A DNA stretch of 64,000 nt from Treponema socranskii subsp. socranskii VPI DR56BR1116 = ATCC 35536 (GCF_000468115.1 NZ_AVQI01000084.1:1-64000); one strand, 5' to 3'; positions 46,325 through 55,331 are shown, counted from the stretch's first letter. Notes: generated by a model not told the origin, from the letters alone. A program made the numbers and translations.

Positions 46325-48579
46325 CGAAGCTCGGCGCCCTGTGCTGCCTCGTCGTTTCTCTTACCGTGCTGCCGCTCGCTGCGGGCGTTTCGTTCGGCAG
46401 TGCCGATCTGAACGACAAGGACGAAATCCTTTTTACGGTGCGCCGCGATTTTCCCGGAACTCCGTCCTACCGCTCGCTTTTTTACGCAAAGCTTGTAAAC
46501 GGCGCTCCCGCAGAAAGCCCTCGAGCGCTTACCTGCTATCCCGAGCGGATGGAACTGCTTTCGGGCGGAAGCGTATTGCAAGTACGGAACCGCTGCGGTA
46601 CGGCGCGCTATTCCTTCGAAACGGAGAGCCTCGAATGGACCGAACAGGCCGATACGATGCCCCTCGATTCGATGCCGCTTTTTCCCCGTGCGGTAAGTCC
46701 CGACGGAGCATGGAGCTGCTTTGTCGTCAAAACGGGATTCGCCGAAGGCACTTTGATGTTCGAAAATTCCGCGACGGGCAGGCAGACCGCGCTCGATCCG
46801 CACGCATCCGTCAGTTACGATTCTCTTCCGGTTAAGTGGGCGCCCGACAGCTCCCTCGTACTCTATGCTAAAGACGGCACGGTATGTTTTTGCAGTCCCG
46901 ACGCGCTTTTCCGCGGCGTCGAAATCGACGAAGCCTACCGCGAAATCGGACCGGGTTCGATCGATTCGGTGTGCTGGGCGGGTGGCAGCGTTTTTTACAT
47001 CGACGGCGACATGCTCTATAAAATCAACGTAAAGGAATTGTATACGACGGGTTTGTATTCTGCCGTCATCGGCAGAGGAACGCCTGTCGGTCGTCTGCCC
47101 GAGGCCTTCGATCCTTCGCGCGATGTGTTCAGCGTCGACAAAAACGGCACCTCTCTCTTTTTAATAAAATCGGGAAAGATATTTTCGCGCTATCTCCTGA
47201 GAGGCAATTCGGCGGACTATCTTCCCGTCGTGTTTTCCCGCCCTTACGTGAGTGCAATAGGCTCCCTTGTCGATGCGGTCGTCCTTTGGGATTCCGACGG
47301 AACGCCCTATGCGTGGATGCGCGTCATGCCGTATTCGGGATGTAAACCGATGGCCGCCGTATATCGCGCGTCCGATTCCCTTTCGCCCATTCTCTCTGCA
47401 GAAAATTCTTGTCGTCCGGTGATTTCGCCCGACGGAAGCCGCGCGGCTTTTTTTTCCGGCAGCACCGTCTACGTGTACGACATTTCGTCGTGGAAGCGCA
47501 TCGGCGAACTTGCAGGGGAAAATACGACGAGCGCGGTTTGGAACGGAAACGACACGCTCTATGTCGGAGGAGACCGATCGGTGCGCCGCTGGAACGTCGT
47601 TTCGGGTACGAGCAGCGCTCTCTTCCTTTCATCCGCTTCATCCTGTTCGTGGGACGATAAAACCGGGCGCGCGACGGTAACGGCGGGAAACAAAACTTTT
47701 TCACTCGACGCATCGCTGAAAAAGTGGACGGAACTGTCCTCTCCTCGCGAAAACAGCATTTCGATGCAAAACGGCCGCTACCGCGTATTTTTCGGAACGA
47801 CGCCGCACGCGAGCTATGAAAACGCGCTGTACGTGCGCACGCTTTCGGGCAAAGCGGTTACGCGCGCGGTGTTTCCCGAAAGCGCACAAAAAACTCCCGC
47901 TCGGAAAAAAGCCGCGCTCGCATTCGACGCATACGACAGTGCGGACGGGCTTCTGCTCATCCTCTCGGCTCTCGACACGTACAACATACGCGGAACCTTC
48001 TTTTTCAACGGCGAATTTATCAGGCGCTATCCGAAAGAGACGAAACAGATTTCGCTCACCGGTAATACCTGCGCCTCTCTGTTTTTTTCCGAACTCGACT
48101 TTACGCAGAGCCCCTTCGTCATCGATGAAGATTTTATCCGGCGCGGCCTTGCGCGAAACGAAGACGAGTTTTTCCGATGTACGGGAAAAGAGCTTTCGCT
48201 TTTGTGGCATGCGCCGTTTTACCGTGCAACCGCCGCTGCACGGAAAGCGGGGAAAAAAGCGGGTTATGCTTACGCCGAATCCGTAATCGGCGCTGCGGAA
48301 AAAAAGACAAACACCGAGGGATATTCGAACGTACGAGTTCGCAAACCGTTCGCTTCTGCCGAATACTCGAGCGCTTATACCGGATACCGGAACGCGACCG
48401 ATTTTATCGAAAGCTGTCTTGCATCTCTGAGTGAAAACGGAGGCGGCATCGTGCCTGTGAGCGTCGGCTTTTCGCGCGATTTGACAAACGAGCGCGTTTA
48501 TCAAAAACTCGATTTGCTCATAAGCGCAATCCTCGATGCAGGTTTCGATATCGTCGGTGCGGATGAACTCGCCGAATAA
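46321..48579 (+). CDS. Exported beta-propeller protein with degenerate polysaccharide-deacetylase domain
   Basis: 752 residues. A signal peptide (LCCLVVSLTVLPLAAG) is followed by about 500 residues of repeated beta-propeller-like blades (SPDGAWSCFVV, SPDGSRAAFFSG, TSAVWNGNDTLYVGG). From about residue 530 a NodB-like domain can be seen (AALAFDAYDSADGLLLILSALDTYNIRGTFFFNGEFIRRYP). The zinc histidine pair that should follow is not apparent (GNTCASLFFSELDF), and TFDD is AFDA, so deacetylase activity is unlikely. It may bind glycans or peptidoglycan in the periplasm. Confidence 0.75.
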   Translation: MTKLGALCCLVVSLTVLPLAAGVSFGSADLNDKDEILFTVRRDFPGTPSYRSLFYAKLVNGAPAESPRALTCYPERMELLSGGSVLQVRNRCGTARYSFETESLEWTEQADTMPLDSMPLFPRAVSPDGAWSCFVVKTGFAEGTLMFENSATGRQTALDPHASVSYDSLPVKWAPDSSLVLYAKDGTVCFCSPDALFRGVEIDEAYREIGPGSIDSVCWAGGSVFYIDGDMLYKINVKELYTTGLYSAVIGRGTPVGRLPEAFDPSRDVFSVDKNGTSLFLIKSGKIFSRYLLRGNSADYLPVVFSRPYVSAIGSLVDAVVLWDSDGTPYAWMRVMPYSGCKPMAAVYRASDSLSPILSAENSCRPVISPDGSRAAFFSGSTVYVYDISSWKRIGELAGENTTSAVWNGNDTLYVGGDRSVRRWNVVSGTSSALFLSSASSCSWDDKTGRATVTAGNKTFSLDASLKKWTELSSPRENSISMQNGRYRVFFGTTPHASYENALYVRTLSGKAVTRAVFPESAQKTPARKKAALAFDAYDSADGLLLILSALDTYNIRGTFFFNGEFIRRYPKETKQISLTGNTCASLFFSELDFTQSPFVIDEDFIRRGLARNEDEFFRCTGKELSLLWHAPFYRATAAARKAGKKAGYAYAESVIGAAEKKTNTEGYSNVRVRKPFASAEYSSAYTGYRNATDFIESCLASLSENGGGIVPVSVGFSRDLTNERVYQKLDLLISAILDAGFDIVGADELAE

Positions 48580-48612
48580 CGCTGAAAGAATCCGCGCTCG
48601 TGCGCAAACGCA

Positions 48613-48656
48613 TATAGGGAACCGCTAAAAACCGAAGTTTTTAAAGATTCCCTATA
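48613..48656. other. Hairpin before the AmmeMemoRadiSam operon
   Basis: TATAGGGAA (48613-48621) and TTCCCTATA (48648-48656) are perfect inverted repeats, with AAAAAC/GTTTTT pairing inside. No T-run follows on either strand. It may be a leader structure of the downstream operon; TATACT at 48652-48657 lies in its right arm. Confidence 0.45.
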
Positions 48657-48674
48657 CTAAAAACGGGAGTTGCT

Positions 48675-50096
48675 ATGGCAATAATCGGCGCATTTATGGT
48701 TCCGCATCCTCCGCTCATCGTACATGAAGTCGGGCGCGGCAGGGAAAATGAAATCGCGGCGACAATTGCCGCGTATGTGCAGGTCGCAAAAAAAATTGCG
48801 AACCTCAACCCCGAAACGATCGTTGTCACGTCTCCGCACGTACCGCTTTACCGCGATTATTTTCATATTTCTCCCGGTACCGAAGCCTTCGGGGATTTTT
48901 CCGATTTCGGTGCGCCGGAAGTGCGCTTTCACCTTTTTTACGATGCCGATTTTGTTAAGGCACTTTGCAGCGAAGCCGATAAAGCGGATATCGCGGCGGG
49001 CACGAAAGGGGAGCGGCGTGCGTCGCTCGACCACGGTACGGCAGTACCGCTGTATTTTATTAATAAATATTATACCGATTATAAACTCGTGCGCATCGGC
49101 CTTTCGGGGCAGTCGTACAAAGCGCATTATGCGCTCGGCGAATGCATTCGGCGGGCAGCTGAAAGGACGGGAAGAAAAATTGCCGTCGTCGCAAGCGGCG
49201 ATCTCTCGCACGTGCTGAAATCTGACGGACCCTACGGGTATCGCGCGGAAGGGGCGGTATACGATGAGCGCATTATGGACGTTATGGGATGTGCCGATTT
49301 CGGAAAGCTTTTTTCGTTCAGCCCCGATTTTTGTGAAAACGCCGCGGAGTGCGGGCACCGTTCGTTTATCATTATGGCGGGCAGCCTCGACCGCACGGCA
49401 GTCCGAGCGGAAAAGCTTTCTTACGAAGGACCCTTCGGCGTCGGCTACGGGATATGCGCCTATGATGTGACGGGGTACGACGAAACGCGTAATTTTTTGG
49501 AGCGGTACGAAGCGGAGGAGAGGCGCTCTCTCGATGCGCGGAAAAAAAACGAAGACGAATACGTCCGCCTCGCAAGGCTTGCGGTCGAAAACTATGTGCG
49601 AACAAAAGGCAGGCTTCGCATCGAAGGCGGTGCGGCTCTGTGCTCAAGCGGCTCCGAGCGTATGGAGCTTTCGGGCGACTTGCTCAAAAACCGCGCAGGA
49701 GTTTTCGTATCGTTGAAAAAAGACGGCATGCTCCGCGGCTGTATCGGAACGATCGTACCGGTACGGGAAAGCATTGCCCACGAGATCGCGCACAATGCCG
49801 TAAGCGCCGCTTCTTCCGATCCGCGCTTTTCCGAAGTGACGGAAGACGAACTTTCATCTCTCGTCTACAGCGTCGACGTCCTTTCGAGCCCTGAAAAAAT
49901 TTCGTCGAAAGAAGCGCTCGACGTAAAACGCTACGGCGTCATCGTGACAAAGGGAAACAGGCGCGGCTTGCTTTTGCCGAATCTCGAAACGGTAAACACG
50001 GTCGACGAACAGATCGAAATCGCGTGTAAAAAAGGCGGCATCGACAAAAGTGAAAATCCCGAACTCGAACGCTTTGAAGTCGTACGCCATTATTAA
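48675..50096 (+). CDS. Fused Memo-like / AMMECR1 protein of the AmmeMemoRadiSam system
   Basis: 473 residues joining two families. Residues 1 to about 275 are the Memo/LigB-type dioxygenase-fold domain (GAFMVPHPPLIVHEVG, TSPHVPLYRDYF, VASGDLSHVLKS). Residues about 285-473 are an AMMECR1 domain with the hallmark LRGCIGTI and DPRFSEVTEDEL. Together with the radical SAM protein at 51067 they make up a set that recurs across bacteria and archaea but whose biochemical job I cannot state from sequence. GGGAG precedes the ATG. The stop is 15 bases before the methyltransferase gene. Confidence 0.88.
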   Translation: MAIIGAFMVPHPPLIVHEVGRGRENEIAATIAAYVQVAKKIANLNPETIVVTSPHVPLYRDYFHISPGTEAFGDFSDFGAPEVRFHLFYDADFVKALCSEADKADIAAGTKGERRASLDHGTAVPLYFINKYYTDYKLVRIGLSGQSYKAHYALGECIRRAAERTGRKIAVVASGDLSHVLKSDGPYGYRAEGAVYDERIMDVMGCADFGKLFSFSPDFCENAAECGHRSFIIMAGSLDRTAVRAEKLSYEGPFGVGYGICAYDVTGYDETRNFLERYEAEERRSLDARKKNEDEYVRLARLAVENYVRTKGRLRIEGGAALCSSGSERMELSGDLLKNRAGVFVSLKKDGMLRGCIGTIVPVRESIAHEIAHNAVSAASSDPRFSEVTEDELSSLVYSVDVLSSPEKISSKEALDVKRYGVIVTKGNRRGLLLPNLETVNTVDEQIEIACKKGGIDKSENPELERFEVVRHY

Positions 50097-50111
50097 ATTC
50101 CGGGTATTGCG

Positions 50112-51080
50112 ATGGAACACGATGCAGGTACAAAAAATGTTTCGCCGAGAAATCATACGACAGTCCTTACGGCGGACGACAGAAAATCGTTAAAGCCGCT
50201 CATCCGCCGCGCGGCAGCCCCGCTTTCGAAAGATGAAATCGTCGATTCGATATTCAACGGCGACTTGCTCAAGACGATCGATTTTTTTCCGTCGGAATCG
50301 GTCGATCTCATGATAATCGATCCGCCGTACAATATCACGAAAAATTTCGGCGGCGTAAAATTCGCGTCTCGCGGAGACGAAGCGTATGCGGACTACCTTG
50401 CCTCGTGGTTTCCTCAAGTCGTGCGGCTGCTTAAAAAAAACGCGAGCGTTTATATTTGCGGCGATTGGAAGAGCGCGGCATCTGTGTACACGGCGGCAAG
50501 CGGTCTTTTGACGGTGCGGAACCGCATTACGTGGCAGCGGGAAAAGGGACGGGGTGCGAAAGCGAATTGGAAAAATTGTTCGGAAGATATTTTTTTTGCG
50601 ACGGTAAGCGGTGATTATTATTTCGATGCGGATGCGGTTAAGCAAAAGCGGCGCGTCATAGCGCCCTACCGCAAAGACGGAAAACCGAAAGATTGGGAAG
50701 AGGGCGACGGCGGAAAATTCCGCTTGACGGGCGCGTCGAATTTTTGGGATGACATCACGGTGCCTTATTGGTCGATGAGCGAAAACACCGAGCATCCGAC
50801 GCAAAAGCCCGAAAAGCTTATCGCAAAATTGATATTGGCGAGTTCGAAAAAAGGCTCGCTCGTCTTCGATCCTTTCCTCGGTTCGGGTACAACAGCCGTC
50901 GTCGCAAAAAAGCTCGGGCGCAGGTATTGCGGCATCGAAATCAACGAAGACTACTGTCTCCTTGCATTGAAGCGCCTTGCGCGGGCGGAGCGCGATACGT
51001 CGATTCAAGGGTATACGGACGGCGTGTTTTGGGAACGCAATACGGGAAGGGAGCAGGGAGAGCTTCGTGGAAAGCGTTGA
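50112..51080 (+). CDS. DNA methyltransferase, beta-class adenine-N6 type
   Basis: 322 residues. The catalytic motif IV DPPYN (residues 70-74) precedes the S-adenosylmethionine motif I FDPFLGSGTT (about 252-261), the beta-class order, with TQKPEKLI between them. DPPYN favours adenine N6 methylation. The sequence NWKNCSEDIFFATVSGDYYF and HPTQKP recalls DpnA-like enzymes, but the target site cannot be derived. No restriction endonuclease gene is adjacent, so it is an orphan. It sits between the AmmeMemo fusion and the radical SAM gene and overlaps the latter by 14 bases. Confidence 0.87.
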   Translation: MEHDAGTKNVSPRNHTTVLTADDRKSLKPLIRRAAAPLSKDEIVDSIFNGDLLKTIDFFPSESVDLMIIDPPYNITKNFGGVKFASRGDEAYADYLASWFPQVVRLLKKNASVYICGDWKSAASVYTAASGLLTVRNRITWQREKGRGAKANWKNCSEDIFFATVSGDYYFDADAVKQKRRVIAPYRKDGKPKDWEEGDGGKFRLTGASNFWDDITVPYWSMSENTEHPTQKPEKLIAKLILASSKKGSLVFDPFLGSGTTAVVAKKLGRRYCGIEINEDYCLLALKRLARAERDTSIQGYTDGVFWERNTGREQGELRGKR

Positions 51081-51912
51081 GTCCGAAATGCGTGTGACGT
51101 GCGACACGTGTTTTTACCGCTGCTCTCTCGCCGAAGGTCGAACGGGAAAATGCCGCGCCCGGATCAACAGCGGCGGAAACATCGTTCCGCTCAATTACGG
51201 ACGGCTTACCGCGCTCGCCCTCGATCCGATCGAAAAAAAGCCGCTCTATCGATTTTTTCCCGGAAGCATGATTTTGTCGGCGGGAAGTTTCGGCTGCAAT
51301 ATGCACTGCCCGTTTTGCCAAAATGCGGAGATTTCGCAAAGCGGCGGAGACATCGAAACGGCGTATATTTCACCCGAATCCCTTGCCGAAAAAGCTTTAT
51401 CGCTTGTTCCTCGCGGCAATATCGGCGTCGCATACACGTACAACGAACCGCTCGTGTCGTGGGAATATGTGCGCGATGCATCGCGCTGTGTACGCTCTCT
51501 CGGTATGAAAAACGTCGTCGTCACAAACGGCTGTGTCAGTACCGGCGTGATCGAAAAAGTGCTGCCGTACATCGATGCGATGAACATCGATCTGAAAGGT
51601 TTTACGCGCGAGTGGTACGAAAGCTTGGGCGGCGATTTGGATGTCGTCAAAGATACGATTGCGCGCTCGGCGAAGAAGACGCACGTCGAACTTACGACGC
51701 TCATCGTTCCCGGAAAAAACGACGGGGAAGAGGAGATACGCTCGCTCGCGCAGTGGGTTTCGAGCATCGATAAAAAGATTCCGCTGCACATTACGCGCTT
51801 TTTTCCGCACTGGCGCATGCCGGATGGTAACGCGACGCCGGTCGACACGGTGTACCGTTCTGTTTCCGCCGCGCGCGAATATCTCGAATACGTGTACCCC
51901 GGCAACTGCTGA
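51067..51912 (+). CDS. AmmeMemoRadiSam radical SAM protein
   Basis: 281 residues from a GTG preceded by GGGAGAG. An N-terminal cysteine group (CDTCFYRCSLAEGRTGKC) typical of this subfamily is followed by the radical SAM cluster motif CNMHCPFC (C77, C81, C84), which binds a 4Fe-4S cluster to cleave S-adenosylmethionine, then GVAYTYNEPLVSWEY and MNIDLKGF as in pyruvate-formate-lyase-activating enzyme relatives. An ATG at 51088 is an alternative start. It completes the AmmeMemoRadiSam set with the gene at 48675; the reaction is not known to me. Confidence 0.88.
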   Translation: MESVESEMRVTCDTCFYRCSLAEGRTGKCRARINSGGNIVPLNYGRLTALALDPIEKKPLYRFFPGSMILSAGSFGCNMHCPFCQNAEISQSGGDIETAYISPESLAEKALSLVPRGNIGVAYTYNEPLVSWEYVRDASRCVRSLGMKNVVVTNGCVSTGVIEKVLPYIDAMNIDLKGFTREWYESLGGDLDVVKDTIARSAKKTHVELTTLIVPGKNDGEEEIRSLAQWVSSIDKKIPLHITRFFPHWRMPDGNATPVDTVYRSVSAAREYLEYVYPGNC

Positions 51913-52241
51913 ACATGAGAGACGCAGCTATAGACGGCAAGTTGGGACTTACCGTCTACGGCAAATCCCGCGATTAGGGTTTAAGCTGCTCTTGCCGTTT
52001 CTGCACGTAAAGTTTCATAATCACTTGGTGGCGGTGTCATACCGTTAAAACCGATGGGTTTTGTTGCACCGCTTGCAGAATTCAAATTGGTTAAATAAAC
52101 GTCGCATAGTAAATTAAAGAAACAATCCAAAAACATCAGTTTTTGGATAGCCCCAACTCCGAGGGGAAGCTTCTCCCCTTGAAGAAAACAGAGCCGAAAA
52201 CGCGTGCATAAGAGTATTTTTTTTGCTATACTGATTTTGCC
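51913..52241. other. Palindrome-rich island of unknown nature
   Basis: 329 bases without a recognisable gene. It holds a hairpin at about 51930-51958 (TAGACGGCAAG / CTTACCGTCTA), a perfect 9-base stem TCCAAAAAC/GTTTTTGGA at 52126-52147, and a third (AGGGG.../...CCCCT) at about 52162-52180. On the minus strand an open frame of 51 codons (52136-51981) ends TPPPSDYETLRAETARAA, which looks more like the tail of a protein than chance. It may be a decayed mobile or repeated element. The hisD promoter lies at its right end. Confidence 0.4.
52224..52232 (+). promoter_or_regulatory. Extended -10 promoter of hisD
   Basis: TGC followed by TATACT (52227-52232), nine bases before the hisD ATG and without a Shine-Dalgarno in between. 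A clear -35 is not seen; the TG extension may replace it. Confidence 0.45.
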
Positions 52242-53609
52242 ATGATCAAGATTCAATATGCATCGGAAGTTGAAAAGGATTTTTTTACGCCCCGCGATTT
52301 TAGCGATTCGGCGGAAACGGTGCGGGCGGTTATCGACGATGTAAAAAAACGGGGCGATGCGGCGCTCCGCGATTACGGGAAAAAATTCGACGCTGCGTCT
52401 CCCGCGTCTTTTTCGGTGCCGGAGGATGAATTGCGCGCGGCTGCAGAAAAGTTCAAACGCGAACGTCCTGCACTGTACGATGCGCTTTCGTATTCCTATG
52501 ATTTGGCGCTGCGTTTTGCGAAAAAGCAAAAAGAATCATTTTCGGATTTTGAAGTCGAGCTTGAGCAGGGCGTATTTACGGGGCAAAAGACAATCCCCGT
52601 GGAGAGCGCGGGCGCGTATATTCCGGCGGGCAGATTTCCCCTTATTTCGACGGTTGTTATGACGTCGGCTCCCGCAGTCGCTGCAGGCGTAAAAAAACTT
52701 GTCATCTGTACGCCGCCGAGAGTTCATCCGAACGACAAGTGTGAAGCGGAAAAGTCGGGTACGGGCATTGCCGGAAAGCCTTTTGTCGGAGGGGCGCCGT
52801 ATGCGGACGAAGGCATTATGGCGGCGGCTTTTATCTGCGGAGTCAAAACGGTCTTTGCCTGCGGCGGCGCTCAAGCGATTGCCGCGATGGCGTTCGGTAC
52901 AGAATCGATCCCTGCTCTCGATGTGATTGTCGGTCCCGGCAATAAATTTGTCGCGGCCGCCAAAAAAGAAGTGTACGGTACGGTCGGCATCGATATGCTT
53001 GCAGGCCCGACGGAAGTGTTTATCATTGCCGACGGCTCGGCAAATCCCGCGTGGCTTGCAGCCGATCTTTTGGCGCAGGCCGAACACGATCCGGTCGCTC
53101 AACCCGTTCTTGCGACGCCGGACGAAGCGCTTGCACGGAGAGTTGCCTCCGAAATCGAAGCGCAGCTTGTATCCCTTCCGACGAGAGCGACGGCCGAAGC
53201 GAGCATCTCCTCGTATGGAAGGATTATCATCACGTCTTCGCTCGAAGAAGCTGCGGAATTGTCAAACCGCAAAGCGCCCGAACACTTGGAGCTTGCGCTT
53301 ACCGAAGGGGCCGAATGCGATAAGCTCGTCTCTCTCGTTCACAATTACGGTTCTCTTTTTATCGGGCACTATGCGGCCGAAGTGTTCGGCGATTACGCGG
53401 CCGGCTTGAATCACACGCTGCCGACGTCGACTTCGGCACGCTTTACCGGCGGTTTGAGCGTGCGTACGTTTTTAAAAACGGTGACGACGCTGCGATGCGA
53501 AAAAGGGAAGACCGGTGTGAAAAGGAGTGCCGAAGCTGCCGCCTGTTTGGGAGACGCCGAAGGGCTTGCCGCTCACGCGAGAGCCGCTCGTCTGCGTTTA
53601 GAGAATTAA
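52242..53609 (+). CDS. hisD: Histidinol dehydrogenase
   Basis: 455 residues, near the usual 430. HisD oxidises L-histidinol to L-histidine with NAD and zinc. Family segments are IPVESAGAYIPAGRFPLISTV, ACGGAQAIAAMAFGTESIP, DVIVGPGNKFV, DMLAGPTEVFIIAD, QAEHDPVAQ, KAPEHLEL and GLNHTLPT. Catalytic Glu-His and the zinc-binding residues appear intact. No other his gene is near, so the enzyme may have a scavenging or different alcohol dehydrogenase role here. Confidence 0.92.
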   Translation: MIKIQYASEVEKDFFTPRDFSDSAETVRAVIDDVKKRGDAALRDYGKKFDAASPASFSVPEDELRAAAEKFKRERPALYDALSYSYDLALRFAKKQKESFSDFEVELEQGVFTGQKTIPVESAGAYIPAGRFPLISTVVMTSAPAVAAGVKKLVICTPPRVHPNDKCEAEKSGTGIAGKPFVGGAPYADEGIMAAAFICGVKTVFACGGAQAIAAMAFGTESIPALDVIVGPGNKFVAAAKKEVYGTVGIDMLAGPTEVFIIADGSANPAWLAADLLAQAEHDPVAQPVLATPDEALARRVASEIEAQLVSLPTRATAEASISSYGRIIITSSLEEAAELSNRKAPEHLELALTEGAECDKLVSLVHNYGSLFIGHYAAEVFGDYAAGLNHTLPTSTSARFTGGLSVRTFLKTVTTLRCEKGKTGVKRSAEAAACLGDAEGLAAHARAARLRLEN

Positions 53610-53693
53610 TAATTATTAAAAATGGCGGAGCTGTTTCAAAAGGCGGTTGCTTTTTCGACGGCTTCGAAGATATATCGATTTCCGGAGTGCGAT

Positions 53694-54272
53694 GTGATAC
53701 GGATTTGTAAACTCGGAGAAAAAGTGCTGCGCGAAAAAGCGGAACCGATCGAAAAACTTACCGATGAGATTAAAATGCTCATCGACGATATGTTTGAAGC
53801 GATGATCGATGCGAACGGCGTCGGGCTTGCGGCACCGCAAGTCGGAAAAAAACTGCGGCTCTTTGTCGCTGTTGCGGACGATGACGTAAAGCGCGTGTTT
53901 ATCAACCCGCAGATCGTTTCGACGTCGGAAGAAGTCGGCGACTATGAAGAGGGCTGTCTTTCGATTCCCGGCGTGTATGAGACGATCCGCCGTCCCGTGC
54001 GCGTTACGGTGCAGGCGCTCGATGAAAACGCAAAGCCCTTTACGCTCGAAGCGGACGGTCTTCTTGCGCGGATCATCCAGCACGAAACGGATCACTTGAA
54101 CGGCGTTTTGTTTATCGACAGAGGAGATCCCGAATTCGCCGAAAAGACAAAAGCGCAGTTTAAGCAGCGTGAAGAAAAAGCTGCAAAGCGCCGTGCGGAA
54201 AAAGAATTGAAAAAAAAGCGCATCACGGCGAAGATCGCTGCAAAAGAAGCGAAAAAATCGGCGTTTCATTGA
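53694..54272 (+). CDS. def: Peptide deformylase with basic C-terminal tail
   Basis: 192 residues counted from the GTG at 53694, which has GGAG at good spacing and gives the family's normal N-terminus IRICKLGEKVLREKAEPI. An ATG at 53622 would add 24 residues. The three motifs GVGLAAPQ (42-49), EGCLSIPG (metal Cys 88) and QHETDH (His 130, Glu 131, His 134) are complete. It removes the formyl group from new proteins. The last 45 residues are a lysine/alanine-rich tail (KAAKRRAEKELKKK) that may form a charged helix to the ribosome. It lies next to fmt, its pathway partner. Confidence 0.92.
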   Translation: MIRICKLGEKVLREKAEPIEKLTDEIKMLIDDMFEAMIDANGVGLAAPQVGKKLRLFVAVADDDVKRVFINPQIVSTSEEVGDYEEGCLSIPGVYETIRRPVRVTVQALDENAKPFTLEADGLLARIIQHETDHLNGVLFIDRGDPEFAEKTKAQFKQREEKAAKRRAEKELKKKRITAKIAAKEAKKSAFH

Positions 54273-54344
54273 TAGTCGGCCGGCTCTGAAAATCGAAGAC
54301 TTCAGCGCTTTCTTTTTTATTAATTAGTAATTTTTTAGGAGCGA

Positions 54345-55331
54345 ATGATGATTCGAGTGCTGTATGCGGGAAGTCCCGAAGCGTCCGCAAAAACGCTTTC
54401 GCTGCTTTTTGACGGTGCGGACGGTTATGAAATCGCAGGTGTTTTGACAAATCCGCCGAGCGCTCAAGGGAGACATAAAACGCCCGTTCCGACACCCGTT
54501 GCGCGTTTTGCCGAAGAGCACGGCATTCCGCTTTTTACGCCTGAACATTTGGATGCCGCTTCGCGCGAAAAGATTATCGGCATACGGCCCGACATCCTCG
54601 TGTGCTTTGCCTACGGCCATATTTTCGGTCCGAAATTTCTTTCGCTCTTTCCTTTCGGCGCCGTCAATCTGCATCCTTCACTGCTTCCGAAATACCGAGG
54701 GCCTGCTCCCGTAAACGCCGCGATTTTAAACCGCGACGTCGAAACGGCCGTCACCGTGCAGACGATTTCGCTTGCAATGGACGAAGGCGATATCCTCGCG
54801 CAGGAGGCCGTCGAACTGGACGGCAGCGAAACGGCGGGCGCTCTTCTCGATCACTGCGCGATTCTCGGTGCAGGCAGTATTAAAAAACTGCTCGGTGAAT
54901 GCGCTGCGAACGGTAAACTTCCCGATGGGAAAAAACAGACGGGGGAAGCGTCGTATACGAAAATCATCACAAAGGACGATTGCCGCATCGACTGGATGAA
55001 AACTGCGGCGGAAATCGACGCGAAGATCCGTGCGTATTTTCCGGAACCCGGAGCGTGGACGGAAGAAAACGGTGCCCCGCTTAAAATTCTTTCCGCCCGC
55101 ACCGTCGAAGACGAAAAGCCGCCTATGACGAAAGCTGCCGCTTCGGAAGGCAATGCAGCCGCTGTGCTTCCGGGCACCGTGCTTTCCTTCAATAAAGAGC
55201 GGGGGATCTTCATTCAAACGGGGAGCGGTATCCTCGCCGTGACGGAACTGCAGCGGCAGGGGAAAAAAGCGCTCGACGCTCCGTCCTTTATAAACGGCGC
55301 GCGGAACTTTATCGGTACCGTGCTGCGCTGA
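54345..55331 (+). CDS. fmt: Methionyl-tRNA formyltransferase
   Basis: 328 residues. It formylates Met-tRNA for initiation. The formyltransferase core has NLHPSLLPKYRGPAPVNAAI with the catalytic Asn-His, the TISLAMDEGDIL segment with the Asp, and the C-terminal OB-like domain beginning near residue 215 (IDWMKTAAEIDAKIRAYFPEPGAWT). TTAGGAG precedes the ATG; a second Met follows directly. The order def-fmt is widespread. Confidence 0.95.
   Translation: MMIRVLYAGSPEASAKTLSLLFDGADGYEIAGVLTNPPSAQGRHKTPVPTPVARFAEEHGIPLFTPEHLDAASREKIIGIRPDILVCFAYGHIFGPKFLSLFPFGAVNLHPSLLPKYRGPAPVNAAILNRDVETAVTVQTISLAMDEGDILAQEAVELDGSETAGALLDHCAILGAGSIKKLLGECAANGKLPDGKKQTGEASYTKIITKDDCRIDWMKTAAEIDAKIRAYFPEPGAWTEENGAPLKILSARTVEDEKPPMTKAAASEGNAAAVLPGTVLSFNKERGIFIQTGSGILAVTELQRQGKKALDAPSFINGARNFIGTVLR

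Noticed and set aside
51981-52136. tmRNA-like tag reading frame ending ARAA in the palindrome island
   Set aside because: The tRNA-like ends, the T arm and the conserved tmRNA 5' segment are missing on both sides.
52126-52180. Integron attC site in the palindrome island
   Set aside because: GTTGGGG and CCCCAAC resemble core sites but do not fit the GTTRRRY/RYYYAAC consensus or the required spacing, and no gene cassette follows.
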